Positions 1 through 11,377 of a stretch of 64,000 nt of DNA are shown one piece after another. The position numbers and the translations under genes were made by a program. Every line of letters starts with the position of its first letter. Positions within the stretch are counted from its first letter, which is position 1. Below the pieces are notes generated by a model, which was not told where the DNA came from, ran no database searches, and worked only from the letters and a program-made list of their open reading frames with translations. This stretch comes from Engraulis encrasicolus (taxonomy: Eukaryota; Chordata; Actinopteri; Clupeiformes; Engraulidae): positions 52,274,376-52,338,375 of the forward strand of contig NC_085873.1 of NCBI RefSeq assembly GCF_034702125.1, read 5' to 3'.

Positions 1-207
1 TCCATGATTACTACACACACTTACCTCAACATATAACACACACTTCTTCTCATTAACAGACATGCACACTGTACACTGTACAACCCCCCCCCCCCCACAC
101 ACACACACACACAATAGTTCACTATTCATATGTATCCCTCCGATCACACACCCCAAACCCCATCACTGGCACGCTCCACAGGTCTGTTGTTGTGTGTTAG
201 AACTCAC
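1..207. other. Intron of NLR gene B
   Basis: No coding sequence is seen. The stretch holds a poly-C run followed by a short (AC)n tract near 82-113. It also has the imperfect intron sequence that recurs beside every LRR exon of this locus, ending in a 'ggtctgttgttgtgtgtta' block just before the donor. It is the intron downstream (minus strand) of the LRR exon at 208-381. The rest of gene B, with further LRRs and possibly a B30.2 domain, lies left of the window. Confidence 0.6.
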
Positions 208-381
208 CATAGTGTCTCCAGTTTGCATTGAGGGTCCTTAAGGAGTTCTGAGAGATGCTGAACTCCTGTGTCATAAATGCTATTGCCAGAGAGGTCAAGA
301 CTCTTCAAACTGCATGAGGTTGATCTGGCGGCTGCTGCTATTGCGGCACAACTCTTCTCTGTGAGGGAACAACCCCACAGC
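208..381 (-). CDS. LRR exon 3 of NLR gene B
   Basis: A 174-bp exon encoding 58 residues, that is two ribonuclease-inhibitor-type leucine-rich repeats of about 29 residues. Visible features are the L-x-x-C-x-L-T-E-K-S-C-A-A-I pattern in the first half and L-K-S-L-D-L-S-G-N-S-I in the second. The acceptor AG is at 383-382 and the donor GTGAGT starts at 207. Both ends are phase 2, as in the two sister LRR exons at 2686 and 3180, so the exon can be added or skipped without a frameshift. In fish NLRs these repeats form the ligand-sensing or autoinhibitory horseshoe downstream of NACHT. The intron separating it from the next LRR exon is about 2.3 kb because a LINE fragment and CA repeats have inserted. 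It is not the last exon, since a normal donor follows and no stop codon is reached. Confidence 0.9.
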
Positions 382-539
382 CTGGGAGAAACACAATGAC
401 ATCTGATTATTACACACACTTACCTCTACAAATAACAGACACCTTCATTAACACACCTACAGTCTGTACACTGGCTGTGAGTCGTCAATTGGTCAATACA
501 CACATGGTCTTCCCATGAACACACACGCTCGCACGCGCA

Positions 540-2066
540 CGCACACGCAGACACACACAGAGACACAACCTACACAACCACAACCAGAAGCTGGCTCTTT
601 CTACCTCTTCTGCCAGGTCCTTGCATGCCCTCTTTAGCCTCGCTCCAGGCACTCCGATCTTCCTGAGGAGGCGCTGGATGGATGTTCCCACAAACCCTCT
701 GCAGCCAACCTCCACCGGGTAGATAGATGCAGCCCATCCAGCTTCTCTGCACTCTGCCACCAGGTCAGTGTATTTGTCCCTCTTTCTTTCAAAGGCAGCT
801 TCCATTCCTCCCTCCCAAGGAACAGTTAGCTCTGCCAGGATAGTGGTCTTGACAGCGGGCGACCACAGGATGATGTCTGGCCTCAGAGAGGTGGTGGGAA
901 TCTCTGGTGGGAACTTGAGCTGCCGATCAAGATCCACTCTTAGGTCCCAGTTGCATCCAGGTGTTAGTAGTGGTGATCTCCCCCTCTGGCTGATGGTCTG
1001 AGCTCTGGCCCCTTGTCCAATGAATGTCCGGGTCTCGGAAGGAGGGTCTTTGGCTGTTTCCTTTCTCTGCACTGCAGAGACTTCTGCCAGCTTTTGCAAA
1101 ACCTGGTCGTTCCGCCACCTATATCCACCCTGAGCCAGAGCTGTCTTGCAACTGGACAGGATATGTTGTAGGTTTGGGTTTGGGGCATTGCAGAGCTGGC
1201 AGCTTTCCTCTGTGCCATACCACTGGCTCAGATTGCTTGGACTGGGGAGGGTGTCATATGTGGCCTGAATGAGAAAACTGAGCCTTCCTTGAGGCATCTT
1301 CCACAAGTCGGTCCACTTGATGGTCCTGTTGATCACTCCTTCCCACGTCGTCCACCGTCCTTGCTGTGGCTGGCTGAGCGCCTTGATCTTATATTGCTCC
1401 TCCTCATGCCTGACCACCTCGTCAATCACCAGCTCTTTCCTCTCCCTTCTTGACGCCTTAGACCAAAACTTGGGGGGTGTTCCCCACCCCAGGCCTGCTC
1501 TCCCTGACTGTGTCCTGCCCACCACTTCATTATGCATGAGTCTGCTGATGGCCTGGTCAACAGCCTCCTCTGCCTTCCACTTGCGTCCTGTTCGCACTGG
1601 TGTTTCTCACACACGGGTCAGTCGAGTCCCTTATCTCTAGGACAAGCCTCGCCTTCTCCTGTCTGTAGCCTAGGTTGATAGACTTCAGTGGCAGCTGCGG
1701 TGTGGTTTTCCCAAACAAGCCAACATTAGAGAGGCTTCGAGGTAGCCCAAGCCACTTGCATATGAAGCTGGTGTCTTTCATATCCATCTTCATTACTGTG
1801 GAGGATGTGATCTCACACAGCTTCAGGGGCCACATCAAACGCTGATACAGGGTGAATTGAAAGCACCAGACTTTAAGCTTCCCTGGGAGGTGGCACTTGT
1901 CGATCCTCTCCAGTCCATCCTTAAGCTGCTGCATAATGGTGGCGGGCATGTGGGTGTCGGACAGCTCCGCTGTGTACAGCCTTCCCAGGCTTCGGATGGG
2001 CTGTTCAGCCAATAATGGAATCTTCCCTCCATCCATGCACACACACGCACACGCAAAAGCGTGCAA
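540..2066 (-). mobile_element. 5'-truncated LINE fragment, R4/Rex6-like
   Basis: The minus strand encodes the C-terminal part of a non-LTR retrotransposon ORF in two overlapping frames. The frame at 2066-1557 looks like the reverse transcriptase thumb and downstream region (R-L-M-W-P-L, K-W-L-G-L-P-R-S-L-S). The frame at 1597-485 has a C-x2-C-x8-H-x4-C knuckle (C-Q-L-C...H-I-L-S-S-C), then R-P-D-I-I-L-W-S and E-L-T-V-P-W-E followed by K. That is the arrangement of a restriction-enzyme-like endonuclease, as in the R4/Rex6 and R2 lineages. One frameshift near 1585-1600 splits the frame. The 5' part (RT palm and fingers) is absent and the copy ends in CA-rich sequence, so it is dead. It sits in the intron between LRR exons 2 and 3 of gene B. 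Assignment to Rex6 itself is from memory of the family and is tentative. Confidence 0.75.
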
Positions 2067-2514
2067 GATGGCGACCCAAGCGAAAATGTAAAAGAATTAC
2101 CATTTGCCACAAATCACCATTACTGTAGTTTATCATCTTAGCTGTTATTCACCATCTATAGGCTTGGGTGCCTCAGCGGCTGCCTCTCTTGCCTGGTGAC
2201 AAGATTCACCTCTAACGACGGGTGCATTTCAAAGCAAAATTTTGCCAAAATGTCAACACGGACACAGCACACACACCGCCACCACCAACTGCATGTGTAC
2301 ATGACCACCACCACCACCAACCGCGTGTGCACGTGACCGTGTGTGCACCGCACCACCACCAACCGTGTGTGCACCACGCGTGCAAGCATCTCAAACTGAA
2401 TACAAAACAAAACACTGTGGCGGCCGGGTGTAATTCAAAGCAATCAACAGGGGCATAGTAGCAATAGTTCAAATTGCCATCACACGCACACTCACACGCA
2501 CAAGCACAAGCACA

Positions 2515-2515
<1 letters not shown>

Positions 2516-2603
<88 letters not shown>
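2516..2603. repeat. (CA)n microsatellite
   Basis: An almost pure CA dinucleotide tract of about 88 bp, preceded by a CACAAG variant and, at 2270-2360, by CCACCA-rich sequence. It lies in the intron between LRR exons 2 and 3. Long dipeptide open frames (Val-Cys or His-Thr) over it are artefacts. Confidence 0.95.
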
Positions 2604-2605
<2 letters not shown>

Positions 2606-2685
2606 CAGTGGCAGAGCTGTCTTTTGTCAAACACAACCACATCACTGACCCCCCCACAGGTCTGCTGTTGTGTGTTAACACTCAC

Positions 2686-2859
2686 TCTAGTGTCTCCAGT
2701 TTGCATTGAGGATCCTTGAGGAGTTCTGAGAGATGCTGAACGCCGGTGTCATGAATACTATTGCCAGAGAGGACAAGACTCTTCAAACTACAAGAGGTTG
2801 ATCTGGCGGCAGCTGCTATTGCTGCACAACTCTTTTCTGTGAGCGAACACTTCACCAGC
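2686..2859 (-). CDS. LRR exon 2 of NLR gene B
   Basis: A 174-bp exon of 58 codons with two leucine-rich repeats. It is closely similar to the exons at 208 and 3180, differing at a few positions (S-L-V-L-S-G-N-S-I-H-D-T-G-V in place of D-L...Y). The acceptor AG is at 2861-2860 and the donor GTGAGT starts at 2685. Both ends are phase 2. The flanking introns are also recognisable copies of one another, so the exon and intron were duplicated together. No stop or frameshift is seen. Confidence 0.92.
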
Positions 2860-3002
2860 CTAGAAGAAACATAATGACACATCTCATTATTACACACTTA
2901 CCACTACATCTAACACACACTTGCTCTCACAGATGTGCACACGGTAGCACACTGTACATTGGCTGTGAGTGGTCAACACACACATGGTCTTCCCATCTTC
3001 TC

Positions 3003-3006
<4 letters not shown>

Positions 3007-3088
<82 letters not shown>
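3007..3088. repeat. (CA)n microsatellite
   Basis: A pure CA tract in the 321-bp intron between LRR exons 1 and 2 of gene B, in the same place relative to the exon as the CA tracts in the sister introns. Confidence 0.95.
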
Positions 3089-3090
<2 letters not shown>

Positions 3091-3179
3091 GTTCACTTCC
3101 CATATGTATTCCTACCGTCACAGACCACAAATCCCATCACTAGCGCCCTCCACAGGTCTGTTGTTGTGTTAATACTCAC

Positions 3180-3353
3180 TCTAGTGTCTCCAGTTTGCAT
3201 TGAGGATCTTTAAGGAGTTCTGAGAGATGCTGAACGCCTGTGTCATGAATACTATTCTCAGAGAGGACAAGGCTCTTCAAACTGCAGGAGGTTGACCTGG
3301 CAGCAGCTGATATTGCTGCACAACTCTTGGCTGTGAGGGAACAATACTGCAGC
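3180..3353 (-). CDS. LRR exon 1 of NLR gene B
   Basis: The first LRR exon after the NACHT exon: 174 bp, 58 residues, two leucine-rich repeats (C-S-L-T-A-K-S-C-A-A-I; S-L-V-L-S-E-N-S-I-H-D-T-G-V). The acceptor AG is at 3355-3354 and the donor GTGAGT starts at 3179. The NACHT exon ends with two bases, CT, of a codon and this exon begins with G, giving an in-frame Leu, which supports direct splicing across the 1.1-kb intron. It is slightly more diverged from the other two LRR exons than they are from each other. Confidence 0.92.
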
Positions 3354-3469
3354 CTGGGAGAAACATAATGACACATCTGATTATTACACACACTTACTTC
3401 TACAGATAACACACACTTGCTCTCATTAACATATATGCACACTGTACACTGGCTGTGAGTGGTCAATAC

Positions 3470-4200
3470 ACACAGGTGTCATAGGGTGACTTCACGAGGG
3501 AGGGAACTGGCTATGAGGGGATGTTGTTCCGGGGGAATTAGAATGCAGACGGACGTAAACATTGCAGTGCTGATCACAGCCTAAATGGGGACCGGTGAAC
3601 TATGAGATGGGGAGGGAAAGACTATTGGACCAGATTAATTGGGCACAGGTTTACAATCAGGGTGGGAACAACGTTCGACAGAGATGACCCGGAGCTGACA
3701 CGACTAGAGGGGTAGAGGGCCCAAGACGAGGGAGAGAAGCACGGCGGAGAGCAGTTGCAAGAGGGCAAGTACTCACCGGTAGCCGGACGGAGCCGGGCCG
3801 AGACAGAGGTTTCAGAAGATGCAGATCCTACGGATCAACGCAAGCAACCAGGTGGCTCGACAGAGGTTGCGAGTCGGCATTGTACCTGATTCGATGGGCC
3901 ACGACCAGAGCACTAGTGGTCTTGCTGTGTTGGAAGCCAAGAGGGGTGCGGACTTCACCCCATGACCGAGGGTAATGGGACGGGAATTGGGGGGTAGCTG
4001 AACTATGAGATTGGGGGCTCCATGGATGGACTTTAAAGGACTGGTTCCCTAGGAACCCAAGGACTTTCTTAGCTTCTTAAAGGAAAATAACTATGATCGT
4101 GTCAAACTCTATTTCTGTGTCCTGGTGTGTTTTGATGGTGTGCGACTTTCTTACTGGTGTAGTGTTGGTATTAAGTGACACATGGTCTTCCCATCTTCCC
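3470..4200. other. Intron sequence without recognised gene
   Basis: This is the intron between the NACHT exon and the first LRR exon. From about 3480 to 4080 it is a GC-moderate unique-looking stretch with an imperfect internal echo ('gaactatgagat' near 3598 and near 4001). I see no coding potential or recognisable transposon end. Confidence 0.5.
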
Positions 4201-4203
<3 letters not shown>

Positions 4204-4264
<61 letters not shown>

Positions 4265-4345
4265 CAATATTTCCTATGAGTTGAATCTGAGGCACTGAAG
4301 GGTGAGCTGTGAATAAACCTTTTGGATGGACTGAGAACACACGCG

Positions 4346-4440
<95 letters not shown>
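4204..4440. repeat. Two (CA)n tracts
   Basis: CA tracts at 4204-4261 and 4344-4440 are separated by 80 bp of unique sequence. The second is preceded by a short CGCG-rich run and stops 20 bp from the NACHT exon's splice donor. Confidence 0.95.
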
Positions 4441-4444
<4 letters not shown>

Positions 4445-4460
4445 AAACAGGTTTACTTAC

Positions 4461-6266
4461 AGTGCTGATGACACTGCTAGCATCAGCTTCTTGAGGACGT
4501 CATCTGGGCTGAGGAGGTCAGTCAGATCCTCTTCTGGTGTCTTTATGTACTTCTGCAGGTCAAACCCATCCAGCTGCTCTTCTGATAACGCAAACCTAAA
4601 CTGTCTAGTCTCCCACTGACCTGGTAAGAGCATCTCTACAGACATCTTTCCTGTCTTCCTGTCAATGTTCTCCACTACAGCATGCTGATTCAACTCATTC
4701 AGACAGTAGAACAGGTTGATCTTTCTATAAGACTCTGACTCATGTCTTATCTTATCCTTGACATAATGTACTGTTCGCCCTAAGCTCTGTGGCTGGCTAT
4801 TGGTCTGTGGCAGTAAGTGTCTTAGGAGCTTCTGATTGGACTCCAGTGAGAGGCCCAGAAGGAAGCGGAGGAAAAGGTCCAGGTGTCCGTTTTCACTCTG
4901 TAAGGCCAGATCCACTGCAGTCTTGTGTAGGTCTTCAAGTGTTGCAGCTCTGAACAGAGCAGAGAGATGAGAGGGTTGATGTTGGTGCGGTTTGTGTCTG
5001 ACATTGTTGCAGAAGCAGAGGAACACATATAATGCTGCAAGGAATTCCTGGATGGTCAGATGCACAAAGCTGAACACTCTCCCATGGCACAGCCCCGCCT
5101 CCACTCTGAAGATCTGTGTACACACTCCTGAGTACAGAGATGCTTCTGTGACATCAATGCCACTCTCCCTCAGGTCTTCCTCATAGAAGATCAGATTGCC
5201 CTTCTCCAGCTGTTGGAAAGCCAGATTCCCCAGTTTCAAAACCATCTCTTCATCCGTCTCGTTTCTCTCTGTGTATTTCTCTTTCTTGATGCAAGTCTGA
5301 ATGTTCAGGAAGTGAGTGTACATTTGAGCGAGAGTCCTTGGCATTTCTCCTCTCGCTGATGTTTTCTCTGCAACAGCTGCCAAAATCCAGGAGAAAACTG
5401 GAATGTGGCACATGATGTAAAGGCTTCTGGATGACTTCAGGTGTCTGATGACTTGTATGGCCAGGTTCTCATCACTGATTCTCTTCTTGAAGTAGTCATC
5501 TTTTTGTGTGTCGTTGAACCCCCTAATTTCTGTCACCTGGTCCACACACTCAGGAGGGATCTGACCAGCTGCTGCTGGTCGGGTGGTGATCCAGACGAGA
5601 GCAGAGGGAAGTAGGCTCCCATTGATGAGGTTGGTCAGAAGTACATCTACTGAGGCTGGCTCTGTCACTTCAGAACACCTTGGGTTGGAGCGGAAATTGA
5701 GAGGAAGTTTGCACTCATCCAGCCCATCTAAGATGAACATAGTTTTTCTCTCAGAACTGGAGAGCACTTTCAGATCTTTCATTTGCACGAAAAAGCGTAG
5801 AATAAGCTCCACCAGACTGAGTTTTGTATTCTTCATCAGGTTCAGCTCTCGGAAAGGAAGANAGAAAACTAGATGAATGTCCTGATTGGTTTCTCCTTCA
5901 GTCCAGTCCAGAATGAACTTCTGCACAGACACGGTTTTTCCAATGCCTGCCACTCCCTTTGTCAATACTACTCTGATGGGTTTGTGTTGCGAAAGACTCC
6001 TTCGTGGATAAAGGCCTACAGGTAAGGGTTTAAAGATGTCACTGCATCTGATTGGTCGGCCATGTGTTCCTTCTCTACAGGATGCTCTCTCTATCTGTCT
6101 GACCTCATGTTCGTTATAGACCCCTCCACTATCTCCCTCTGTGATGTAGAGATCTGTGTAGATGTCCTGGAGGGGTCTGGCATCTCCCTGATGTGGTACT
6201 CCTTCAACCAGATGTTGACACTTCTCCTTCAGAAAGGACCTGAGCTCTGCCTCCTCTGGTGTCAAT
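4461..6266 (-). CDS. FISNA-NACHT exon of NLR gene B
   Basis: A single 1806-bp exon, open throughout, encoding about 601 residues. The fish-specific FISNA region occupies roughly the first 70 residues ([22 protein letters not shown]). The NACHT ATPase follows, with Walker A G-V-A-G-I-G-K-T at about residues 104-111, Walker B F-I-L-D-G-L-D-E at about 177-184 and a sensor-type W-I-T-T-R-P-A-A near 225. The rest is the winged-helix and NACHT-associated region. In this family NACHT binds ATP/dATP and drives oligomerisation of a cytosolic immune receptor. The acceptor AG is at 6268-6267 and the donor GTAAGT starts at 4460, both phase 2. The upstream cassette exon ends in AG and this exon starts with A, giving an in-frame Arg. 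One ambiguous base (n, 5862) leaves one residue unknown. All key ATPase residues are present, so I infer a functional exon. Direct ligand specificity cannot be inferred. Confidence 0.95.
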
Positions 6267-6339
6267 CTAGATCAACAACAGAAGATCACATTTAACTCAC
6301 CATATTATACCTAGAAACAATGCTGCCAACAACACACCG

Positions 6340-6448
6340 TACAGTCACACACACACACACACACACATACAAACACACACACACACACACACACATACAA
6401 ACACACACAAACGCACACACACACACATGGACACACACACACACACGC
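6340..6448. repeat. Interrupted (CA)n tract
   Basis: CA repeats with ATACAA and AACGC interruptions. The tract was the insertion target of the hAT-like element that begins at 6449. Confidence 0.85.
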
Positions 6449-7972
6449 TAGGCCTGGGCGATATGGACAAAAATGTATATCACGATATGGATTATTTTAT
6501 ATCACGATAGCGATATGTATCACGATATAGCCTATAAAAAAATAAAAAAAAATAAAAAAAACATAGTCAACCAGTTTGACGGACAGGGTCGAAAAAAATC
6601 TTTCATCGCCTGTTTTCACCAGTCATCTCGTTTCCCAATGTGAGAGTCCCACGAACACCACAGATGCGCAAATTGCGGCCATAAACAGCAAGGTTCACGT
6701 TAGCCAACTGTGGCCAGACATTGGCATGAATGACCGGCAAAATAAAATGTGACTGGACAAAATGTCTGACAAAAAATGACTGTAATTAGTCAGTTAATTA
6801 TATTAGCGCATTTTACATAGGCCTACTTAATGTTACAAAATACCAGTAGGCCTAATATGAAACTGAACAAAGCTGAAAATATTTGTGAATAGCCTATGTA
6901 AGAACTTGTTATAAACAGCACGCAATAGCCTATTGCTTGCTCTCGTCCCCACCAGCGTTGTCCCCAACCACGTTGCTTCCCAATAATCACTTCACTCACG
7001 CTAGTTGCTGTCAAGGAACAATTATGTTTTTTGTATTTTTTACAAATATATCAGTGAACACAACAAAGGGCATTGCATTTGCAAAACCGTTTCATGCCCA
7101 GAAGTCAAACCTAACTGTTTGGGACTCAATGGCATGCGCAGCATCATAGCATCGAGTCACTTTAACTTTTAGCCTACCTCTGCTGAAAAATGGTGGTGGA
7201 TTTCCAAGTAGGCTACAGAGGGTCAAGTTAAACATTTCAGAGAATGATGTGCTCACGAGAAGTCCCAGTGAAAGTGCACGAAGGGCTTTATAACTGTTTT
7301 CATCACCGGCCAAAATGTGTAGCCCATAGTGCGTCGTACGGAACGTGTCAATTCCATTACTTTCGAGATCCATTGCAAAGCAGAGGTTGTGTAGGAGAGA
7401 TGCGCTTCACGGAAGCGCAAGGGGGAGGGGGGCTCGGGGGGGAAGTCTCGTGCTCAGAATCTACAAAACAGCGCAGGTAGGAATGCCAAACTTCACCGCA
7501 GCATCTAGTTGGCTCATTTTTGGTAAGTTGTCCAACGCCTTTTTCCAGCCATGATTCGCACGCTTGCTGCCCGGTGCTCGTCACGTTAGCTGGCAAGGCA
7601 GTGGCAAAGACACTTTTCCGGGTACTGCACTCTAGGGGGCGCCAACCGAGGAGTGACTGCAGACTCAAAGTTTGAGTCAAACAGACTGAATAGGCTGCGT
7701 GCGCTCTCTCGACAGCATACGACCAGAAATAAATCATGGGAGTAAAACAATAAAATAGCCTAGTTTGGCCCACAAGTAGTTTTAAAATTATTTTTTGCAC
7801 ATGTTTACAATCATAAAATGGCTATATTATGAGGTGAAATTATATTAAAATGTGTATTAGCTGTAATAATGAAAATGTTTTTTTATCACGATATAAACGA
7901 TAGAGGAGAAAGGTCACGATAGACACATTTCTCTCGTCCTCACGATATGTCTCGTCATATCGCCCAGCCCTA
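6449..7972. mobile_element. hAT-like non-autonomous element
   Basis: The ends are inverted: the left reads 'taggcctgggcgatatgg' and the right is the complement of 'tagggctgggcgatatg'. A subterminal 'tatcacgatat' motif is repeated near both ends (6479-6530 and 7886-7950). Both flanks are CA-rich, with similar 'acacacgc' and 'aacacgcg' sequences compatible with an 8-bp duplication. This is the very common vertebrate 'GGGCTGGGCGATAT' end type. I find no transposase reading frame in the 1.5 kb, so it is probably a deletion derivative. It lies in the gene B intron between the 8073 cassette exon and the NACHT exon. Confidence 0.65.
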
Positions 7973-7979
7973 ACACGCG

Positions 7980-8002
7980 CGCGCGCACACACACACACAC
8001 GC

Positions 8003-8070
<68 letters not shown>
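7980..8070. repeat. (CG)n/(CA)n microsatellite at splice donor
   Basis: A short CG run followed by a CA tract that reaches to within 2 bp of the splice donor of the 8073-8138 exon. On the coding strand the intron therefore begins GTTTGTGTGTG. Confidence 0.95.
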
Positions 8071-8072
<2 letters not shown>

Positions 8073-8138
8073 CTGTGTTCTGCAGTGCCCATCTTGGTCT
8101 TGTCTACTTTCTGTGTGTCTGACGCCCCCTTCTGGACG
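8073..8138 (-). CDS. N-terminal cassette exon 3 of NLR gene B
   Basis: A 66-bp exon, too short for ordinary ORF finding, recognised by its match to the exon at 22978. It encodes S-V-Q-K-G-A-S-D-T-Q-K-V, then K-T-K-M-G-T-A-E-H-R. The acceptor (TTAACAG) ends at 8139 and the donor GT is at 8072-8071. It enters and leaves in phase 2, so its loss or gain would not change the frame. Its last codon is completed by the first base of the NACHT exon. Fish NLR proteins are known to carry short repeated peptides of about 25-30 residues between the N-terminus and FISNA, each on its own exon, and this fits that pattern. The peptide is basic and polar, with no domain I can name. Confidence 0.82.
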
Positions 8139-8184
8139 CTGTTAACAAAACATTAGTCTCCGGTCAGTTCAACACAATACAAAC

Positions 8185-8205
8185 CACACACACACACACA
8201 CACAC

Positions 8206-8292
<87 letters not shown>

Positions 8293-8330
8293 GCACGCAC
8301 GCACGCATGCACGCATGCACGCACGTACGC
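8185..8330. repeat. (CA)n then (CGCA)n microsatellite
   Basis: A CA tract from about 8185 to 8289 followed by CGCACGCATGCA repeats to about 8329. It is intronic, close to the acceptor side of the 66-bp cassette exon. Confidence 0.95.
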
Positions 8331-8389
8331 ATAAAAATAAATTATAAAAATAACACAAGGAACTATTATTCCTAATATTTTAAAACGAA

Positions 8390-8880
8390 CTATACCGACT
8401 GCCAACATGAATGCACAAATAAAGGACCATCATAGAGAGGCAGTGTTACTCAGAAGCAAAGATGTTAAGGGACTAATTACTGATCTATTGCACAGACAGA
8501 TTGAGTTATCAAAATTGCATATAAGGCCTATTTCTGTAATGTAGAGTTCTGTGAAATCATTGCACGAGTTATGAGAGCATGACATACCCATCGTCAATAA
8601 GCAAACTATGACACTACAACGACAGCTGTCGAAAGAATGACCAAACACAACACTTGATTAATTCACATGATGCAGACATTAAACAGTGTTGAATGCGGCA
8701 AACCTCATTCTATGGACCAGGGAGACATGTGAAACTGTCCTCTGATTACAGAATGGAAAATATTTTATATTTATTTTAAATCATGGAGTCATGCACCCTC
8801 CAGGTTATATACAAAATGAATCTTTCAGCTTGATTCAGTGGTCAGTCTGTAATAACTTGAAGAATACACCTATCAGTTGA
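8390..8880. repeat. Dispersed repeat shared with 34650-35130
   Basis: About 480 bp resembling 34650-35130 in the same orientation. Shared blocks include a 'cagagaggc' start, 'actcagaa' with 'aaagatg', an 'aaactgtcct' block followed by 'ttacagaa', and an ending with 'cagctt' and 'gtcag'. Neither copy has coding capacity. The family is not identified. Confidence 0.5.
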
Positions 8881-8916
8881 ACTGCTGAAATCATGTCTTG
8901 CACATCAAAATATCTA

Positions 8917-9560
8917 ATTACCTCCGCCAGGAGGTTATGTGATCACCCGATTTCTGTGTTGTCATGTCTTTCCGTCTGTCGCTCTGTTCGTTCGCTGCTA
9001 TTTCGCGGCCTGCCACAAGGTGGTTGAGGTGGATTGAGCAATGATAGGGTGTGCCTGCGAGGTGGATTGATGGACAGGATTCACCACAGCCAGAATGTAT
9101 TACGCGCGGATTTGCTGTGCCTACATGGCTGCGTAATAGCACACCAAATGATATATAATATATGGCGCACATATCGTCGCAGAGTTGGGCTAATTGTTCT
9201 CCGAGTGTTTGCCCTGTCAACCAAACCAGCTTTCGCGGAGTTAATTGTTCTCCCAGTGTTTCCCTGCAGTTGAAGTTCACGAAGGCTGGAGATAATATTA
9301 GTAACAGTGAACAGACAGCGCCAAAGGTACCCGGTTCACTACATGAAAGGTTAATCAAAGTTGTGTTGCGACAGTCACCACAAAGACAGACAGAATGCAC
9401 AACGCACGGATTTGCTGAAGCCATAGGTTCGTAGTCTAGCCAATAGCACCAAAACATAATGAAAAGGCTATGTAATGTCATGACGTTGCAGCTTTCGCTG
9501 AGTTAATCGTTCTCTGAGTGTTTTGCCTGTGAACCAAATCAGAATTCTCTAGTCTTTTCA
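8917..9560. repeat. CTCCGCC-type dispersed repeat with sub-repeats
   Basis: Begins with the palindromic 'acctccgccaggaggttatg', which occurs again at 59208. Inside, a block around 'agctttcgcggagttaattg' is repeated two or three times (9180-9275 and 9486-9545). A section near 9310-9370 ('acagacagcgccaa' through 'ggttaatcaaa') recurs near 21925-22000. It is non-coding, probably a non-autonomous mobile element of uncertain class. Confidence 0.55.
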
Positions 9561-10460
9561 GTTGAAGTTTGTAGCCTATGAAGGGTGGGAGTGATTCTAC
9601 GATTCCCCTACGCTTTTGGCAAAAGCAAAATGTCAATTATCAGTATTTTTTTTCAACTAAATGACCTAGATGTTTACATAGTGTATATATTTAAGTTTCC
9701 AAACAAACAAATTGCCAAGCTTAATCTTAAATCATTTGATAAATACTCTAATGAAAGCGAACATTTGCTTAATTATTTTGTCAACAGTGTTATGGACAAA
9801 TACAGTGAGGAGAATAAGTATTTGATCCCTTGCTGATTTTGTTGGTTTGCCCACTAATAAGGACATGATCATTCTATAATATTAATGATAAAATGTATTC
9901 TAATATAGAGAGACAGAATATCAAAAAGAAAATCCAGAAAATGACTTTGAAGAATATATTTTAATTGATTTGTATTCCATTGAGGAAAATAAGTATTTGA
10001 CCCCTCTAGTCAAAGAAGACAAAATTACTTGGTGGCAAAGCCCTTGTTTTCTCTTACAGAGGTCAGATGTTTCTTTCAGTTAATGACAATGTTTGTGGAT
10101 ATATTAGGAAGGATTTTTGTCGGCTTTTCTTTGCAGATCATCTATAAATCACTTAAGTTGTATGACTGTAGCTTGCCAAATGGGAGCTTCTGTTCCCTTC
10201 ACAGGATTAGTATAGGGTTAATGTTTGGAAACTGTCTAGGCCACTTCATGACCTTAATATGCTTCTGCTTGAGCTACTCCTTCGTTGCTTGGGCTGTATG
10301 TTATGGATTATTGTCATATCGGTAGGCCAATCCATGACCCACCTTCAGTCTAGTGATAGGAGGAAAGAGGTTGACATTCAGCATTGTATGTTTACATGTC
10401 TCCCTCCATCCATTTCTTGACGATGTGAAGTTGTCCTGTGTCTTGGCCAGACAAACAACC

Positions 10461-10727
10461 TCAAAACATAATGTTACCACTTTCATTTATGATGTTGGAG
10501 AAGGTGTTGTTCTTGGGATCATAGGCAGCATTTCTCTTCCTCCAAACACATCGAGTTGTGTTAATGCCAAACAGTTTGATTTTGGTGTCATCTGATTCCA
10601 GCACCTCCCAATCATATCCTAATCCAGTTTGATGTTCATTGGCAAACCCCAGGTGAGCCTGAACAGGTTCCTTCTGAAGCCGGGGTACCATACATGCACT
10701 GCACGCTGTGGTATCAAGTGTTTCCAA
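10461..10727 (-). pseudogene. Tc1 transposase fragment
   Basis: An 88-residue open stretch resembles the central catalytic part of Tc1-type DDE transposases: L-G-F-A-N-E-H, then D-W-E-V-L-E-S-D-D-T-K-I-K-L-F-G, V-W-R-K and Y-D-P-K-N. Intact relatives usually read S-D-E-T-K; here it is S-D-D. The expected G-G-G motif is replaced by a degenerate E-S-G-N sequence and the neighbouring frames are broken. It is a dead copy inside the element whose ends are at 9803 and 20408. Confidence 0.8.
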
Positions 10728-11377
10728 TAGTTTTCTTAGTGATTGAGGTCCCAGCTGCCTTGAGATAATTTCCTAGCTCCTCCCATACAGTTTTAAGGTG
10801 CTTTATCTCCTTTTTTCTGGTTATTAAATTCCCACAAGGTCAAATATTGTATGGAACCAGAGACAGGCCTCAGATTGATGATTGATGATCATTTTGTATG
10901 TCCTAAAATTGGGAAGAAATGCACCAACAGTTTGCTCTTTAATATCCAGGAGCCCATTTCAGCCTTGTTGAGTTCTAAAATCTTGTCCCTGACATCCTTT
11001 GACAGCTTTTTGGTCTGTCCCATGTTGGCGAGTTTAGTTTGATTGATTGACTGATTCTATGGACTGATTATGCAGATTCAATGTGTCTTTTGTGCAGGTT
11101 ACTATTAACAGGTGTGTTCAATTCAGATAACAAGTTGATTGGAAGTGCCATTTGATCTGCGGGATCAGAACTCTTAATGGTTGGCAGGGGATCAAATACT
11201 TATTTCCCTCAATTAAATATAAATAAATTATTATATATTCTTTAGAGTTCATTTCTGGATTTTCTTTTTGATATTCTGTCTCTCCATATTAGAATACATA
11301 TTATCATTAACATTAAAGACTGATCATGTCTTTATTAGTGGGCAAACCAACAAAATCAGCAAGGGATCAAATACTTA

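Noticed and set aside
2212..3143. Long open frames of alternating Val-Cys or His-Thr
   Set aside because: Pure translation of (CA)n/(GT)n tracts. The same holds at 4077-4436, 7840-8408, 38635-38841, 55368-55631, 58427-58844, 59642-60013 and 61021-61403.
6823..7800. A possible transposase in the hAT-like element
   Set aside because: Frames here are short and lack the hAT dimerisation region or catalytic motifs.
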